Notes: a model not told the origin generated them from the sequence alone. 64,000 nt of DNA from Streptomyces albipurpureus (GCF_023701525.1 NZ_JAMQAW010000030.1:62001-126000), one strand, 5' to 3'; positions 35,982 to 45,462 are shown, counted from the stretch's first letter. A program made the numbers and translations.

Positions 35982-37789
35982 GTGCCCCCCATGTGCCGAA
36001 AGTGGCTGGAATCGACTCAGCTCTTTCTTCTTCCACGCACACTGCGGCGGCTCTTCCGGGAATCCCTGCCGTCCCGGCCCCACTCGAAGATCCCTCCGAG
36101 GTGCCGCCCGGTAGTCGCTCGGGCGCCGCATCGGACGGCAGGACCGATGAACCGCCGGATCACGCGTCCAGCGTCCACCAGGGGTTGGTCGCTTCGCCGA
36201 GCACCGTGGTGCAGGACCGGCTCGCGGGCTGGGTATCGGATCTGACCGCCCTCCAGGAACTGACCGAACGACTGGCCAGAACCAGTTCACTCGACACCGC
36301 GCTCCAAGAGCTACTGGAGGCGGGGGCCGCTCTGCTGGGTGCCCGGCGCGGCATGGTGGTCCTGGAGCCGCAGCCGGGCCCGGGGCAGAGAATCGGGGCC
36401 GGCCTCGACGATCGGACCTGCCGCTTCGGCACGGACCGTGACCCATTGAGCCGCCGCACCCGGATCAAGGGCCTGGGGCTCACCCACGCCGAACTGGGGC
36501 ACATCGAAACCATTCCGCGCGCCGCGACGGCGTACGGCCAGATCCTTGCTCATCAGGGGGGCAATCCAGACACCCGCCGAGGTGACAGCGGCGGCGACCA
36601 CCGGGAGACCGCTCCTGAGGGTGGTCATGCCCCGGGTGATCAGCCTCATCCCGGCCAACTCGACGGACCCGACCGTCTGATCGGAGCGATGAGGTCCGAG
36701 GGAACGACTCGGCCATGCGAAACCGATGCTTCTGGCGGTCTCGGTGGACCTGATGGGTCCGGCGCATCTGGCAGTTCCAGTGCATCTGGCGGGTCCGGTG
36801 GATCTGATGGGTTGCCCCGGCCCATCTGCCTTCCCGACCTGCTCGGTGACACCTCCCTCGACCCCCGCCTGCGCGAGGTCGCCGTCCGACTCGGCTATGC
36901 CGCCAGTTACACCCAGCCCCTGGCGTCCGAGTCGGCCGGAATCCTCGGTGCGACCGTCTGGCTGTACGACGAGCCCGCCACACCGCAGAAGCGGCAGTGC
37001 CATCTGGTGGACCTCTACACGCGGTACGCCACCGAGCATCTGGCCCGGCTGCTGGAGCTTGAGCAGGCCCGCGAGACCATGGCGACCATCGCTGAGGAAC
37101 TGCTGCCCAGCAGGCTGCCACGGCTGCCCGGGGTCCAGCTCGCCGCCCGGCACCGCACGGGCCCCCTCGGCGGTGGTGACTGGTACGACGCGCTACCGCT
37201 GCCGGAGGGCGCGCTGGGGCTCGCGGTCGGTTCGGTGAGCGGTTCGGGGCCGAGCGCGCTCGCTGCCATGGGGCGGCTACGCGCCTCCCTGCGGGCGTAC
37301 GCCGTGATGGAGGGCGAGGACCCCGTCGCCGTACTCTCCGATCTTGAACTGCTGCTGCGGCTGACCGAGCCCGCCCGTACGGCGACCGCGCTCTTCGCCT
37401 ATGCCGAGCCAGCGGCCGGGAAGATGGTGCTGGCGGGTGCGGGACACACTCCGCCGCTGGTGATCGGTGAACGGCGGACGGAGTTCGTGGAGACCTCCCT
37501 GTCCGCGCCGCTGGGGATGCTCGCCTGCTGGGAGGCGCCGAGCGTGGAGTTGACGCCCGAGCCGGGAGAAACGGTGCTGCTCTACACCGACGGCCTGCTC
37601 AGATGCACCGGTGACCCCATGGACCGGGCTTTCGCCCGACTGCACACGGCTGCCGCATCCGTCCCCAAAGCCGCCCGGCGTAACCCTGGTGCAATCGCCG
37701 ATCACGTACTCAAGGAACTGCTTCCAGAAGGACTCGACCACAGCACCATCGATGAAGACATCGTCCTGCTCGCAGTGTGTTTCGACTGA
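35978..37789 (+). CDS. GAF plus SpoIIE/PP2C-type phosphatase, one metal-site Asp missing
   Basis: The protein has 603 residues from ATG 35978; the frame is open to 35783, so the start is uncertain. After a low-complexity N-terminus comes a GAF-type sensor domain (about 90-345, LTALQELTERLARTSSLDTA) that carries a long insert rich in Gly, Ser and Asp (about 180-280). The PP2C_SIG phosphatase domain covers about 390-603. GGDWYDALPLP and LLYTDGLLR are intact, and DEDIVLLAV closes the domain, but the usual GDVxGHG motif reads GSVSGSG, losing a metal-binding Asp and the His. Family members dephosphorylate STAS anti-anti-sigma proteins. Loss of this Asp could weaken or abolish activity. Two RsbW-like kinases are nearby (30867, 39774). 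Confidence 0.85.
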   Translation: MSAPHVPKVAGIDSALSSSTHTAAALPGIPAVPAPLEDPSEVPPGSRSGAASDGRTDEPPDHASSVHQGLVASPSTVVQDRLAGWVSDLTALQELTERLARTSSLDTALQELLEAGAALLGARRGMVVLEPQPGPGQRIGAGLDDRTCRFGTDRDPLSRRTRIKGLGLTHAELGHIETIPRAATAYGQILAHQGGNPDTRRGDSGGDHRETAPEGGHAPGDQPHPGQLDGPDRLIGAMRSEGTTRPCETDASGGLGGPDGSGASGSSSASGGSGGSDGLPRPICLPDLLGDTSLDPRLREVAVRLGYAASYTQPLASESAGILGATVWLYDEPATPQKRQCHLVDLYTRYATEHLARLLELEQARETMATIAEELLPSRLPRLPGVQLAARHRTGPLGGGDWYDALPLPEGALGLAVGSVSGSGPSALAAMGRLRASLRAYAVMEGEDPVAVLSDLELLLRLTEPARTATALFAYAEPAAGKMVLAGAGHTPPLVIGERRTEFVETSLSAPLGMLACWEAPSVELTPEPGETVLLYTDGLLRCTGDPMDRAFARLHTAAASVPKAARRNPGAIADHVLKELLPEGLDHSTIDEDIVLLAVCFD

Positions 37790-37960
37790 TCCACGCCAAC
37801 TTTGTCGGCTGATTCCGGTACCACTCGATTTGCCCACCGGGGCGGTTCCCACCCGCCATCTGGCCCTGCCCGATTTGGGGGGCTTCTCACATCTCTCCGG
37901 GCCATCTTCACGTCCCACATACGATGGACTCCGGTCCAGTGTTGTATCGAGGAGGCAGAC

Positions 37961-39418
37961 GTGGCCGAGGAGCTCACCCCGAGTACCCCGGAAGAAGAAG
38001 AGCAGCCGATCAAGCCGCGTAAGAACGGCCTGTACCCGGGTGTGTCCGACGAGCTGGCGGCGAGCATGGCCAGCGGCTGGGCGGACACCGAGCAGGGTGA
38101 TCTGAGGCCCATAGCTCAGGCCCCGCACACCGCTGCCCGTCGGGCCGCGCTGTCGAAGCGTTTCCCGGGCGAGCGACTGGTGATCCCTTCGGGCAATCTG
38201 AAGACGCGTTCCAATGACACGGAATACTCCTTCCGCGCCGCCACGGAGTACGCGTACCTCACCGGTGACCAGACCGAGGACGGCGTGCTCGTCCTTGAGC
38301 CCACCGCCGACGGTCATGAGGTGACGATCTACCTGCTGCCGCGCTCCAACCGCGAGACGGGCGAGTTCTGGCTGTCCGGTCAGGGCGAGCTGTGGGTCGG
38401 CCGGCGCCACTCCTTCGCGGAGGCCGAGCAGCTGCTGGGCCTGACCGCCAAGGACGTGCGTGAGCTGGCGGAGAAGCTGCGCGAGGCCACCGGTCCGGTG
38501 CGTGCCGTACGAGGGCACGACTCGGGCATCGAAGCCGCGCTCGCGGACAAGGTCACCGCCGAGCGCGATGAGGAACTGCGCGTCTACCTCTCCGAGGCCC
38601 GCGTGGTGAAGGACGAATTCGAGATCGACGAGTTGCAGAAGGCCTGTGACTCCACGACCCGTGGTTTCGAGGACGTCGTCAGGGTCCTGGACAAGGCACA
38701 GGCCACCAGCGAGCGCTATATCGAAGGAACGTTCTTCCTTCGTGCCCGTGTCGAGGGCAATGACGTGGGATACGGCTCCATCTGCGCTTCGGGCCCGCAC
38801 GCCACCACACTGCACTGGGTGCGCAACGACGGCCCGGTCAACTCGGGCGATCTTCTGCTGCTCGACGCCGGTGTGGAGACCACCAACCTCTACACCGCCG
38901 ATGTCACACGCACCCTGCCGGTCAACGGCCGCTACAGCGAGTTGCAGCGGAAGATCTACGACGCGGTGTACGACGCCCAGGAGGCGGGCATCGCGGCGGT
39001 GAAGCCCGGCGCCAAGTACCGGGACTTCCACGACGCGGCCCAGCGGGTGCTCACCGAGCGGCTCGTCGAGTGGGGTCTGGTCGAAGGTCCGGTGGAGCGG
39101 GTGCTCGAACTGGGTCTCCAGCGCCGCTGGACCCTGCACGGCACCGGTCACATGCTCGGCATGGACGTCCACGACTGCGCCGCCGCGCGCAACGAGGCGT
39201 ATGTCGACGGGACACTGGAGCCGGGCATGTGTCTGACGGTGGAGCCCGGGCTCTACTTCCAGGCGGACGATCTGACCGTGCCCGAGGAGTACCGCGGCAT
39301 CGGTGTGCGGATCGAGGACGACATCCTCGTCACCGAGGACGGCAACCGGAACCTGTCCGCCGCACTGCCGCGACAGGCGGATGAGGTCGAGGCCTGGATG
39401 GCGTCGCTCACTTCTTGA
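37961..39418 (+). CDS. pepP: Xaa-Pro aminopeptidase (M24B)
   Basis: The protein has 485 residues; GTG at 37961 follows GAGGAGG by five bases. It removes the N-terminal residue before proline in peptides, in the cytoplasm. The N-terminal domain (about 60-180) is the aminopeptidase P type (SNDTEYSFRAATEYAYLTG). The catalytic pita-bread domain (about 225-480) has all five metal ligands: Asp in LLLLDAGVE, Asp in YTADVTRTLP, His in HGTGHMLGMDVHD, Glu in LTVEPGLYF and Glu in GVRIEDDILV. Length and motifs fit actinobacterial PepP. It follows the phosphatase gene by 170 bases, so it likely has its own promoter. Confidence 0.93.
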   Translation: MAEELTPSTPEEEEQPIKPRKNGLYPGVSDELAASMASGWADTEQGDLRPIAQAPHTAARRAALSKRFPGERLVIPSGNLKTRSNDTEYSFRAATEYAYLTGDQTEDGVLVLEPTADGHEVTIYLLPRSNRETGEFWLSGQGELWVGRRHSFAEAEQLLGLTAKDVRELAEKLREATGPVRAVRGHDSGIEAALADKVTAERDEELRVYLSEARVVKDEFEIDELQKACDSTTRGFEDVVRVLDKAQATSERYIEGTFFLRARVEGNDVGYGSICASGPHATTLHWVRNDGPVNSGDLLLLDAGVETTNLYTADVTRTLPVNGRYSELQRKIYDAVYDAQEAGIAAVKPGAKYRDFHDAAQRVLTERLVEWGLVEGPVERVLELGLQRRWTLHGTGHMLGMDVHDCAAARNEAYVDGTLEPGMCLTVEPGLYFQADDLTVPEEYRGIGVRIEDDILVTEDGNRNLSAALPRQADEVEAWMASLTS

Positions 39419-39773
39419 TCGATCCCGATCGATCCGTCTCCAGGTGATCCGTGGCCATCCGGCCTCGACGGGGTGGTGCGGGAGCGAAGGTGAGGGGCGA
39501 GCCCTGATCGGGTCTGCACGTTCCAGCAGGGGTTGGCGCGTACGGGCCGTGTCGTGCGGTTCGGCTTCCGGAGCCCGGCTCAGCACATGGATCCATGGAA
39601 CGGACGGGCCCCAGGGGTCCGGCCCAGGAGATCAGCAGGAGATTTCCGGAGTTCAGCCAGGGCGTTCAGCGTGGAGTCCGCATAGGGAGACTCCCCACGA
39701 GAACCTCCCTGCCGGGACTCCCGCTCCAGGACGAGGGCGCGCGGCCCGAGGTCCCCAGCGACCGTTTGCGGTC
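39419..39773. other. Spacer between convergent genes
   Basis: 355 bases with no supported gene. GGTCTC-AG-GAGACC (39770-39783) overlaps the stop codon of the leftward ATPase gene and may be part of its 3' end structure. Confidence 0.4.
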
Positions 39774-40235
39774 TCAGGAGACCTTGAGCAGCGCGCCCTC
39801 GCGCCATTTGAGGACCTTGTCAAAGCTGACCACCGCGCCCCGCCCTGGCCTGTTGCCAAAGTGCACATGATCGGCCAGTTGCTCGATCAGGCAGAGCCCC
39901 CGCCCGTTCTCGGCGGTCGTCGGGGCCTGGGTTCGGGCCCTGACCCGGGCTCTGCCCTGGCGGGCCGGGAAACCCGGGCCGGAATCGGCTACTTCAATGC
40001 GGCACTTCTCGCCGTCCAGATACGCGGTGACCCGATACGCCCCCGGGATCTCCCCGGGACCGTGGCCACCTCCGTGTTCCACTGCGTTCGCACACGCCTC
40101 GCTGAGCGCGACGGAGAGATCGAACGAGATATCAGGATCGACTCCCGCGGTCTCCATCGTGCCGAGCAACAGGCGCCGCGCGAGCGGGATGCTCGCGGCT
40201 TCGCGCCGCAAGTGGAGTGACCACCAGATGCTCAT
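39774..40235 (-). CDS. RsbW-like ATP-binding regulatory protein
   Basis: The protein has 153 residues; ATG at 40235 follows AGGAGG. The complete Bergerat fold reads VALSEACANAVEHGGG (N box), IEVADSGPGFP (G1) and ENGRGLCLIEQLAD (G2). The N-terminal strand begins WWSLHLRREAASIPLARRLL, typical of Streptomyces single-domain anti-sigma-type kinases. The probable job is phosphorylation or binding of an STAS or sigma partner elsewhere. It is divergent from the membrane protein gene at 40453. It has no acidic tail, unlike the paralogue at 30867. Confidence 0.9.
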   Translation of the reverse strand: MSIWWSLHLRREAASIPLARRLLLGTMETAGVDPDISFDLSVALSEACANAVEHGGGHGPGEIPGAYRVTAYLDGEKCRIEVADSGPGFPARQGRARVRARTQAPTTAENGRGLCLIEQLADHVHFGNRPGRGAVVSFDKVLKWREGALLKVS

Positions 40236-40452
40236 GCTCCAGCCTCCTGGCTGCGGCTCGACATACCGATACGTATTGCCCCTGGACGGGGTCCGTAAGC
40301 ACCAGGCAGATGTGATTGCGCTCATTCGGCCGACGCGCACTGCCTCGGCAGGGGTGTAAAAGACCACTCGGACGGCCGTCCTGTGCTGCCAAAGGGGACC
40401 TTTTGGACCTGCCTTACGGTGGCTCGATAGCCAGTGGGATGATGAGCCGGCC

Positions 40453-41265
40453 ATGTCGTCCCTCAGGCCCTCGCCGCCCCTGCCGCCCCTGTCCGGCGTC
40501 TTCGCCGAAATGGGTCCGCGGTTGCTGAGGGCTGCGGTGTTCACCGCCCTCTGTGTGGTGCTGGCCGCGACGGGACATGCGCTGGCATCGGGCTCAACGG
40601 TCCCCCCGTGGACGTTGGCGGTCGGCTTCGCCGTGGTGTTCGCCCTGGTCATGCCCTTCACCGGCCGAGTGCGTGCGCTGCCGTGGGTGGCCGGCGGCAT
40701 GGGCGTGGGACAGTTCGCCCTCCATCTCCTCTTCGGCGTCGGCCAACATCAACTGCGGCTGACGCCCGCCGCGGACGACATCCTGGTCAAGATGGCCGCG
40801 AAGTTGGTGTGCGGGGGCGGCGCCAGCTCCCTCAGCCCCACCGATGCGCATCGGATCGTCACCACCGCGGGCCTCACTCCGCCGACGCACGGCGGCAGCG
40901 CCCATGTGGTGGAAAGCACAGTCGGTCAGCCGGCCCTGCTGCCCTCGCTCGCGATGCTGCTGGCCCATCTGCTGACCGCCGTGGTGACCGGCTGGCTGCT
41001 ACGGCACGGGGATCTGGCGCTGACTCGGCTGGGCGAGCATTCGGCCGCCACCGCACCGGAGATGGCCCGACTGGCCTGGCTCCGACCGCTGCGGGCCGCG
41101 CTCGCTCTCGTACGGGCGCTGTGCACCGGCCTCGTAGCGGATGCCGAGCTTTCGGTACGCCCTCAACGGACCGGGGACGACCCTCATCCGGCCATCACAG
41201 CAGAAACGCTCCAGCACGCGGTGATCAGGCGCGGACCGCCAGCGCGGTTCGTCCTCACAGCCTGA
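40453..41265 (+). CDS. Integral membrane protein upstream of the copper cluster
   Basis: The protein has 270 residues; ATG at 40453 with only a weak ribosome site. Four hydrophobic segments are visible: LRAAVFTALCVVLAATGHAL (about 25-44), WTLAVGFAVVFALVMPFTG (about 53-71), WVAGGMGVGQFALHLLFGVG (about 78-97) and LLPSLAMLLAHLLTAVVTGW (about 161-180). Between helices 3 and 4 is an extracytoplasmic-type stretch with scattered His and one Cys (GQHQLRLTP, DAHRIVT). The C-terminal 90 residues are soluble. No family is recognised. It lies 95 bases before ycnI on the same strand and may belong to the copper regulon, as the His content hints, but that is inference. Confidence 0.75.
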   Translation: MSSLRPSPPLPPLSGVFAEMGPRLLRAAVFTALCVVLAATGHALASGSTVPPWTLAVGFAVVFALVMPFTGRVRALPWVAGGMGVGQFALHLLFGVGQHQLRLTPAADDILVKMAAKLVCGGGASSLSPTDAHRIVTTAGLTPPTHGGSAHVVESTVGQPALLPSLAMLLAHLLTAVVTGWLLRHGDLALTRLGEHSAATAPEMARLAWLRPLRAALALVRALCTGLVADAELSVRPQRTGDDPHPAITAETLQHAVIRRGPPARFVLTA

Positions 41266-41360
41266 CGCGGCCCACTCGACGGGAGTGGGGCCGTGGTGTC
41301 CGCGCACGCTTGTGCGCCTGGCACACCTCCGTTCTCCTCACCCTGTGGAGCGTTTTCGCC

Positions 41361-42164
41361 ATGAGCCTTTCCTCCCGTATGCCCCGCGGTGCCTCCTCCT
41401 CGGTCGCCGCTCGCCGGGCCCCTCTGGGTGCTCTGCGCAGCGTCGCGGTCCTGGCCGGTGCCACGGTGGGCTCCGCCCTGCTGCTCTCCGGCACCGCCTT
41501 CGCCCATGTGAGCGTGCAGCCGCAGGGCGAGGCCGCCAAGGGCGGCTACGCGACCGTCAACTTCAAGGTTCCCAATGAGCGCGACACCGCCTCCACCGTG
41601 AAGTTGGAGGTCAATCTGCCGACCGAGCACCCGCTGGCCTCGGTGCTGCCCCAGCCGGTACCGGGGTGGACGGTGCAGGTGACCAAGTCCAAGCTCGCGA
41701 AGCCGCTTGAGGTCCACGGCAACAAGATCACCGAAGCGGCCAGCAAGATCACCTGGACCTCCGCCGGAGGCAAGATCGGCCCCGGGCAGTTCCAGCAGTT
41801 CCCCGTCTCGCTCGGCCAGCTGCCCGAGAACGCCGACCAGCTCGTCTTCAAGGCGCTCCAGACGTACGACAACAAGGAGGTCGTGCGCTGGATCGAGGCC
41901 CCGAAGGAAGGCGCCGAGCCCACCTCGCCCGCGCCCGTACTCGAACTGACCGCGGCCGAGGGCGGCCACCACGGCGGAACCAAGGGCGGCGATGATGCCA
42001 AGAACAGCTCTGGTTCCAAGGACGGAGACCATGGCAAGGAGCACGTGACCGCCTCCGGCGATGACTCCGACGGCACCGCACGCGTTCTGGCGGTCGTCGG
42101 CATCGCGGTCGGCGCTGCCGGAGTCGCCTTCGGTGTGCTCGCGGGCCGCCGTCGCACCTCCTGA
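41361..42164 (+). CDS. YcnI-like copper-binding protein (DUF1775), membrane anchored
   Basis: The protein has 267 residues; ATG at 41361 with GTGGAG upstream. A signal peptide ends at TAFA, leaving mature His1 (HVSVQPQGEAAKGGYATV). YcnI proteins bind Cu(II) through this N-terminal His and a conserved Trp, here PVPGWTVQV. The DUF1775 domain covers mature residues 1-150. A His/Asp/Lys-rich linker follows (GGHHGGTKGGDDAKN), then a C-terminal membrane helix (VLAVVGIAVGAAGVAFGVLA) and basic end, fixing it to the outer face of the membrane. It probably buffers or hands over copper to the Sco, PCuAC and CopCD proteins encoded directly downstream (gap 33 bases). Confidence 0.9.
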   Translation: MSLSSRMPRGASSSVAARRAPLGALRSVAVLAGATVGSALLLSGTAFAHVSVQPQGEAAKGGYATVNFKVPNERDTASTVKLEVNLPTEHPLASVLPQPVPGWTVQVTKSKLAKPLEVHGNKITEAASKITWTSAGGKIGPGQFQQFPVSLGQLPENADQLVFKALQTYDNKEVVRWIEAPKEGAEPTSPAPVLELTAAEGGHHGGTKGGDDAKNSSGSKDGDHGKEHVTASGDDSDGTARVLAVVGIAVGAAGVAFGVLAGRRRTS

Positions 42165-42197
42165 CACACCCGTACACCACCTCTGGGATATCTCTCC

Positions 42198-42863
42198 ATG
42201 CGCAAGAAGACCGCACTGGTGGCCACGCTCGTCGTGGCCACCCTCACCCTGTCCGGCTGCGGCAAGGACTCCAAAGCGGACTCCGATTCGGCGAAGTCAT
42301 CCGTCGCCGATATCTCGACCGGTCAGGTCGACGATCCGGGTACCGTGCTGGATCGGCCGTTCACCAAGCCCGATCTGGTGCTCACCGACACCAAGGGGCA
42401 GAAGTTCGATCTGCGGGAGCAGACCAAGGGCAAGCCGACGCTGCTCTTCTTCGGCTACACCAAATGTCCCGATGTCTGCCCGCTGACGATGAGCAACATC
42501 GCCATCGCCGAGAAGAAGCTCCCCAAGGCCGACCAGGACAAGCTCCAGGTCGTCTTCGTCACCACGGACCCCGAGCGGGACACCCCGGCCGAGCTGGGCA
42601 AGTGGCTGCCGAGCGCGGGCGATCCCTCCTTCATCGGACTGAGCGGCGACTTCCCGACCATCCAGGCCGGGGCACGTCAGCTGGGCATCGGCATCGACCC
42701 GGCGACCAAGGAGAAGGACGGCACCGTCGTCTCGATGCACGGCGCCCAGGTCATCGCCTTCTCACCGAAGACCGATGAGGGCTATGTGCTGTACGGCGAG
42801 GACACCAGCGTCGATGAGTACGCCAAGGACCTCCCGGAGCTCGTACGCGGTGAGAAGCCATGA
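42198..42863 (+). CDS. sco: Sco/SenC copper metallochaperone lipoprotein
   Basis: The protein has 221 residues. A lipobox LTLSGC gives a lipid-anchored Cys at 21. The thioredoxin-like fold has the copper site TKCPDVCPLTM (Cys-x3-Cys, about residue 92-96) and a later His in VVSMHGAQV (about 180). Sco delivers copper to the CuA site of cytochrome c oxidase and, in S. lividans, is needed for copper-dependent morphological development. Gene order matches the S. lividans sco-ecuC-copCD-dtpA arrangement that I recall, so the symbol is used with fair confidence. The stop codon overlaps the next gene (ATGA). Confidence 0.93.
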   Translation: MRKKTALVATLVVATLTLSGCGKDSKADSDSAKSSVADISTGQVDDPGTVLDRPFTKPDLVLTDTKGQKFDLREQTKGKPTLLFFGYTKCPDVCPLTMSNIAIAEKKLPKADQDKLQVVFVTTDPERDTPAELGKWLPSAGDPSFIGLSGDFPTIQAGARQLGIGIDPATKEKDGTVVSMHGAQVIAFSPKTDEGYVLYGEDTSVDEYAKDLPELVRGEKP

Positions 42864-43345
42864 GAGCGACCGCAAGCCGCTCGGTCAAACGGGCCAACGG
42901 CGGGCTACGAACCGCTGCCGGAGTCATCGCCTTCGGTACGGCGCTGGCGCTCACGGGCTGCTCCACCGGGCCCGACAAACCGGAGCTCAAGGTCGATGGC
43001 GCGTTTATGCCCCAGCCGGTCAGCGATACGGCCGCCGGCTTCCTCACCGTGCACAACAGCGGCTCGGCGGGCGACAAGCTCACCGCCGTCACCAGCACGC
43101 TCTCCGACGATGTGACGATCCACGAGTCGAAGAACCGGAAGATGCGGCAGGTGAAGTCGTTCGGCATCCCCGCCGAGGGCGAGCTCAACCTGGAGCGGGG
43201 CGGTAACCACCTGATGTTCATGCAGCTCAAGGAGCGGCCGAAGAAGGGCCAGAAGGTGGCGGTCGAGCTGCACTTCGAGAAGTCAGACCCGATCAAGGTC
43301 GAGCTTCCGGTCAAGGAACCCACGTACAACCCGGCGAAGCACTGA
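42860..43345 (+). CDS. ecuC: PCuAC/DUF461-family copper chaperone (ECuC-like)
   Basis: The protein has 161 residues. It starts inside the sco stop (4-base overlap), so it is translationally coupled. Lipobox LALTGC gives a lipid anchor. The cupredoxin-like domain has the expected ligands: His in VTIHESKNRKM with a following Met, then NHLMFMQL (His-x-Met). Compared with the canonical His-x10-Met spacing the first His-Met distance is shorter. PCuAC proteins bind Cu(I) outside the membrane and pass it to Sco and cytochrome oxidase; in S. lividans ECuC feeds Sco. The C-terminal tail is short and basic. Confidence 0.9.
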   Translation: MRATASRSVKRANGGLRTAAGVIAFGTALALTGCSTGPDKPELKVDGAFMPQPVSDTAAGFLTVHNSGSAGDKLTAVTSTLSDDVTIHESKNRKMRQVKSFGIPAEGELNLERGGNHLMFMQLKERPKKGQKVAVELHFEKSDPIKVELPVKEPTYNPAKH

Positions 43346-43368
43346 GTGTCGAGGGGACTGACTAAGCC

Positions 43369-45456
43369 ATGACGACCACCGCCCCGCACCGCGGAGCGCT
43401 CCCGGCCGGGTGTCCAACCGAAGCCGTGCCCCTGCCAGCACGACCGTTCGGTGGGTTCGCCGGGCGGCACCGGCCACCGCACCAGCGGTTGCTGGCCCTG
43501 GTCACGCTGCTCGGCACGGTCCTGGGTCTGCTGCTCGCCGGCGCGGCCCCGGCCTCGGCCCATGCCGCTCTGACCGGGAGCAATCCGCGGGACGGGGCGG
43601 TGGTCGCCAGTGCGCCCAAGGAGGTGACACTCACCTTCTCCGAGCAGATCGCGATGGGGAAGGACTCCATCCGCGTCCTGGAGCCGAGTGGGAAGCGCGC
43701 GGACCGCTCCACGGTCCGGGACCTCTCCAGCGAGAGCACCGTCTCCTATGGCGTAGACCTGCTGCCCGGTCTTCCCGAGGGCACCTACACCGTTGCCTGG
43801 CAGGCGGTCTCGGCGGACAGCCATCCGATCTCGGGGGCGTTCACCTTCTCCATCGGCGCCCCGTCCAAGACGGAGGTCTCGCTGTCCAAGGAGGAGCCGG
43901 GCGGCGGACTGGTGGGCCTCCTCTATGACATCGCCCGCTACACCGCGTACACCGGTTTCCTTCTGATGGTCGGTGCCGCCTCCTTCGTCCTGCTGTGCTG
44001 GCAGCGTGGTGCCGGCGTCCGGCCGGTGCAGCGGCTCATCACCCACGGGTGGGTGACACTCACCGCGTCCACCCTGGTCCTGCTGCTGTTGCGCTCCCCG
44101 TACACCGGTTCCGGAAAGCTCGCGGACGCCTTTGAGCTCAGTGGGCTGAAGGATGTTCTGGAGACCAAGACCGGGGCGGCGCTGGTCTCCCGGTTGCTGC
44201 TGCTCGGGGCGGCGGCCCTGTTCATAGCGGTGCTGTTCGGGGCGTACGCACGACGGGACGGCGAGCCGGACACGAACGACGGCGGCGGCAGGACCGAGGC
44301 CGAACGCAAGGACCTGACGTTTGGGCTGACCGTCGGTGGCACGGTCGTGGCCGCCGGGATCGCCGCGACCTGGGCCATGTCCGAGCATGCGTCGACCGGT
44401 ATCCAGCCCGGGATCGCCATGCCGGTCGACGTCATCCACCTCCTGGCCGTCGCGACCTGGCTGGGTGGGCTCGCGGCACTGTTGACCGCGCTGTACCGGG
44501 TTCCCTCGATCGAGGAGACGGCGGTACGGCGGTTCTCGCAGGTGGCCTTCGTCAGCGTCGTCGCACTGGCGGCGACCGGGCTGTATCAGTCCTGGCGGCA
44601 GGTCGGCTCCTGGTCGGCGCTGACGGGAACGTCATACGGGCAACTGCTGCTGGTCAAGGTGGCACTGGTGGTGGCGATGGTCGGCGTGGCCTGGGTGTCG
44701 CGTCGGTGGACCGCCCGGCTGGCGCAATCCGATACGGCAGATCCCGCCAGAGTCAGCGGTACCGCCGGTGTGAGCAGTACCGCTGATACGGCAGGGACGG
44801 TCGCGGTCAGCACCGCAGAGACCGCGGATAGGACAGATACCGCGGGTACGGGGGCAACTGCTGGTGCGGCCGATCCGGAGCGGGTCGCCCAGTTGGCTCG
44901 TCAGCAGGCGGCCGTGGCGACCGCCAGCCGGAAGAAGGTACGGGACGCCGACCCCCAGCGATCCGGCCTGCGCCGTTCCGTACTCGCCGAGGCGGCCATC
45001 GCCATCGTCCTACTCGCGGTGACGACCGCGCTCACGACCACCGAACCCGGCCGTACGCAGGAAGAGGCGGCGGCCACCACCGGCAGCTCCGCCGCCTCCG
45101 GTGCGGCGGCACAGGGTCCGGCTGAGCTCACGATTCCGTTCGACACCGGTGGGGCGAACGGGAAGGGCGCCATCCGGCTGACCCTCGACCCGGCAAGCCC
45201 CGGGGCGAACACTCTCCACCTATGGGTCGATGGACCGAACGGCACACCGCTGGACGCCCCCGAGGTGAAGGTCTCCTTCACCCTGCGGGCCAAACAGATC
45301 GGGCCACTGCCGATCACCCCGCAGCGGCTGGCCGCGGGACACTGGACCGCGCCGTCGGTCCAGATCCCGATGCCCGGGGACTGGCAGGTCCAGGTGACCG
45401 TCCGCACCTCGGACTTCGACCAGACGACCGTCGACAAGAACGTGAAGATCGGCTGA
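43369..45456 (+). CDS. CopC-CopD fusion copper transport protein
   Basis: The protein has 695 residues. Signal peptide ends PASA, giving mature His1 (HAALTGSNPRDGAVV), the Cu(II) ligand of CopC; SADSHPISGAFTFSI is the second conserved CopC segment. About residues 180-500 contain eight or so membrane helices of CopD (YTAYTGFLLMVGAASFVLL, MPVDVIHLLAVATWLGGLAA). Between helices lies a cytoplasmic loop with Thr/Ala/Asp repeats (TADTAGTVAVSTAETADRTD). After the last helix, an extracytoplasmic C-terminal domain (about 590-695) resembles YtkA-like beta domains. The fusion likely moves copper across or into the membrane for the downstream peroxidase. Gaps of 23 and 6 bases to its neighbours indicate one operon. 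Confidence 0.92.
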   Translation: MTTTAPHRGALPAGCPTEAVPLPARPFGGFAGRHRPPHQRLLALVTLLGTVLGLLLAGAAPASAHAALTGSNPRDGAVVASAPKEVTLTFSEQIAMGKDSIRVLEPSGKRADRSTVRDLSSESTVSYGVDLLPGLPEGTYTVAWQAVSADSHPISGAFTFSIGAPSKTEVSLSKEEPGGGLVGLLYDIARYTAYTGFLLMVGAASFVLLCWQRGAGVRPVQRLITHGWVTLTASTLVLLLLRSPYTGSGKLADAFELSGLKDVLETKTGAALVSRLLLLGAAALFIAVLFGAYARRDGEPDTNDGGGRTEAERKDLTFGLTVGGTVVAAGIAATWAMSEHASTGIQPGIAMPVDVIHLLAVATWLGGLAALLTALYRVPSIEETAVRRFSQVAFVSVVALAATGLYQSWRQVGSWSALTGTSYGQLLLVKVALVVAMVGVAWVSRRWTARLAQSDTADPARVSGTAGVSSTADTAGTVAVSTAETADRTDTAGTGATAGAADPERVAQLARQQAAVATASRKKVRDADPQRSGLRRSVLAEAAIAIVLLAVTTALTTTEPGRTQEEAAATTGSSAASGAAAQGPAELTIPFDTGGANGKGAIRLTLDPASPGANTLHLWVDGPNGTPLDAPEVKVSFTLRAKQIGPLPITPQRLAAGHWTAPSVQIPMPGDWQVQVTVRTSDFDQTTVDKNVKIG

Positions 45457-45462
45457 TAGCGA

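Noticed and set aside
37277..39586. 769-codon open frame antisense to the phosphatase end and pepP
   Set aside because: Same codon-bias effect; all metal ligands and motifs are on the plus strand.
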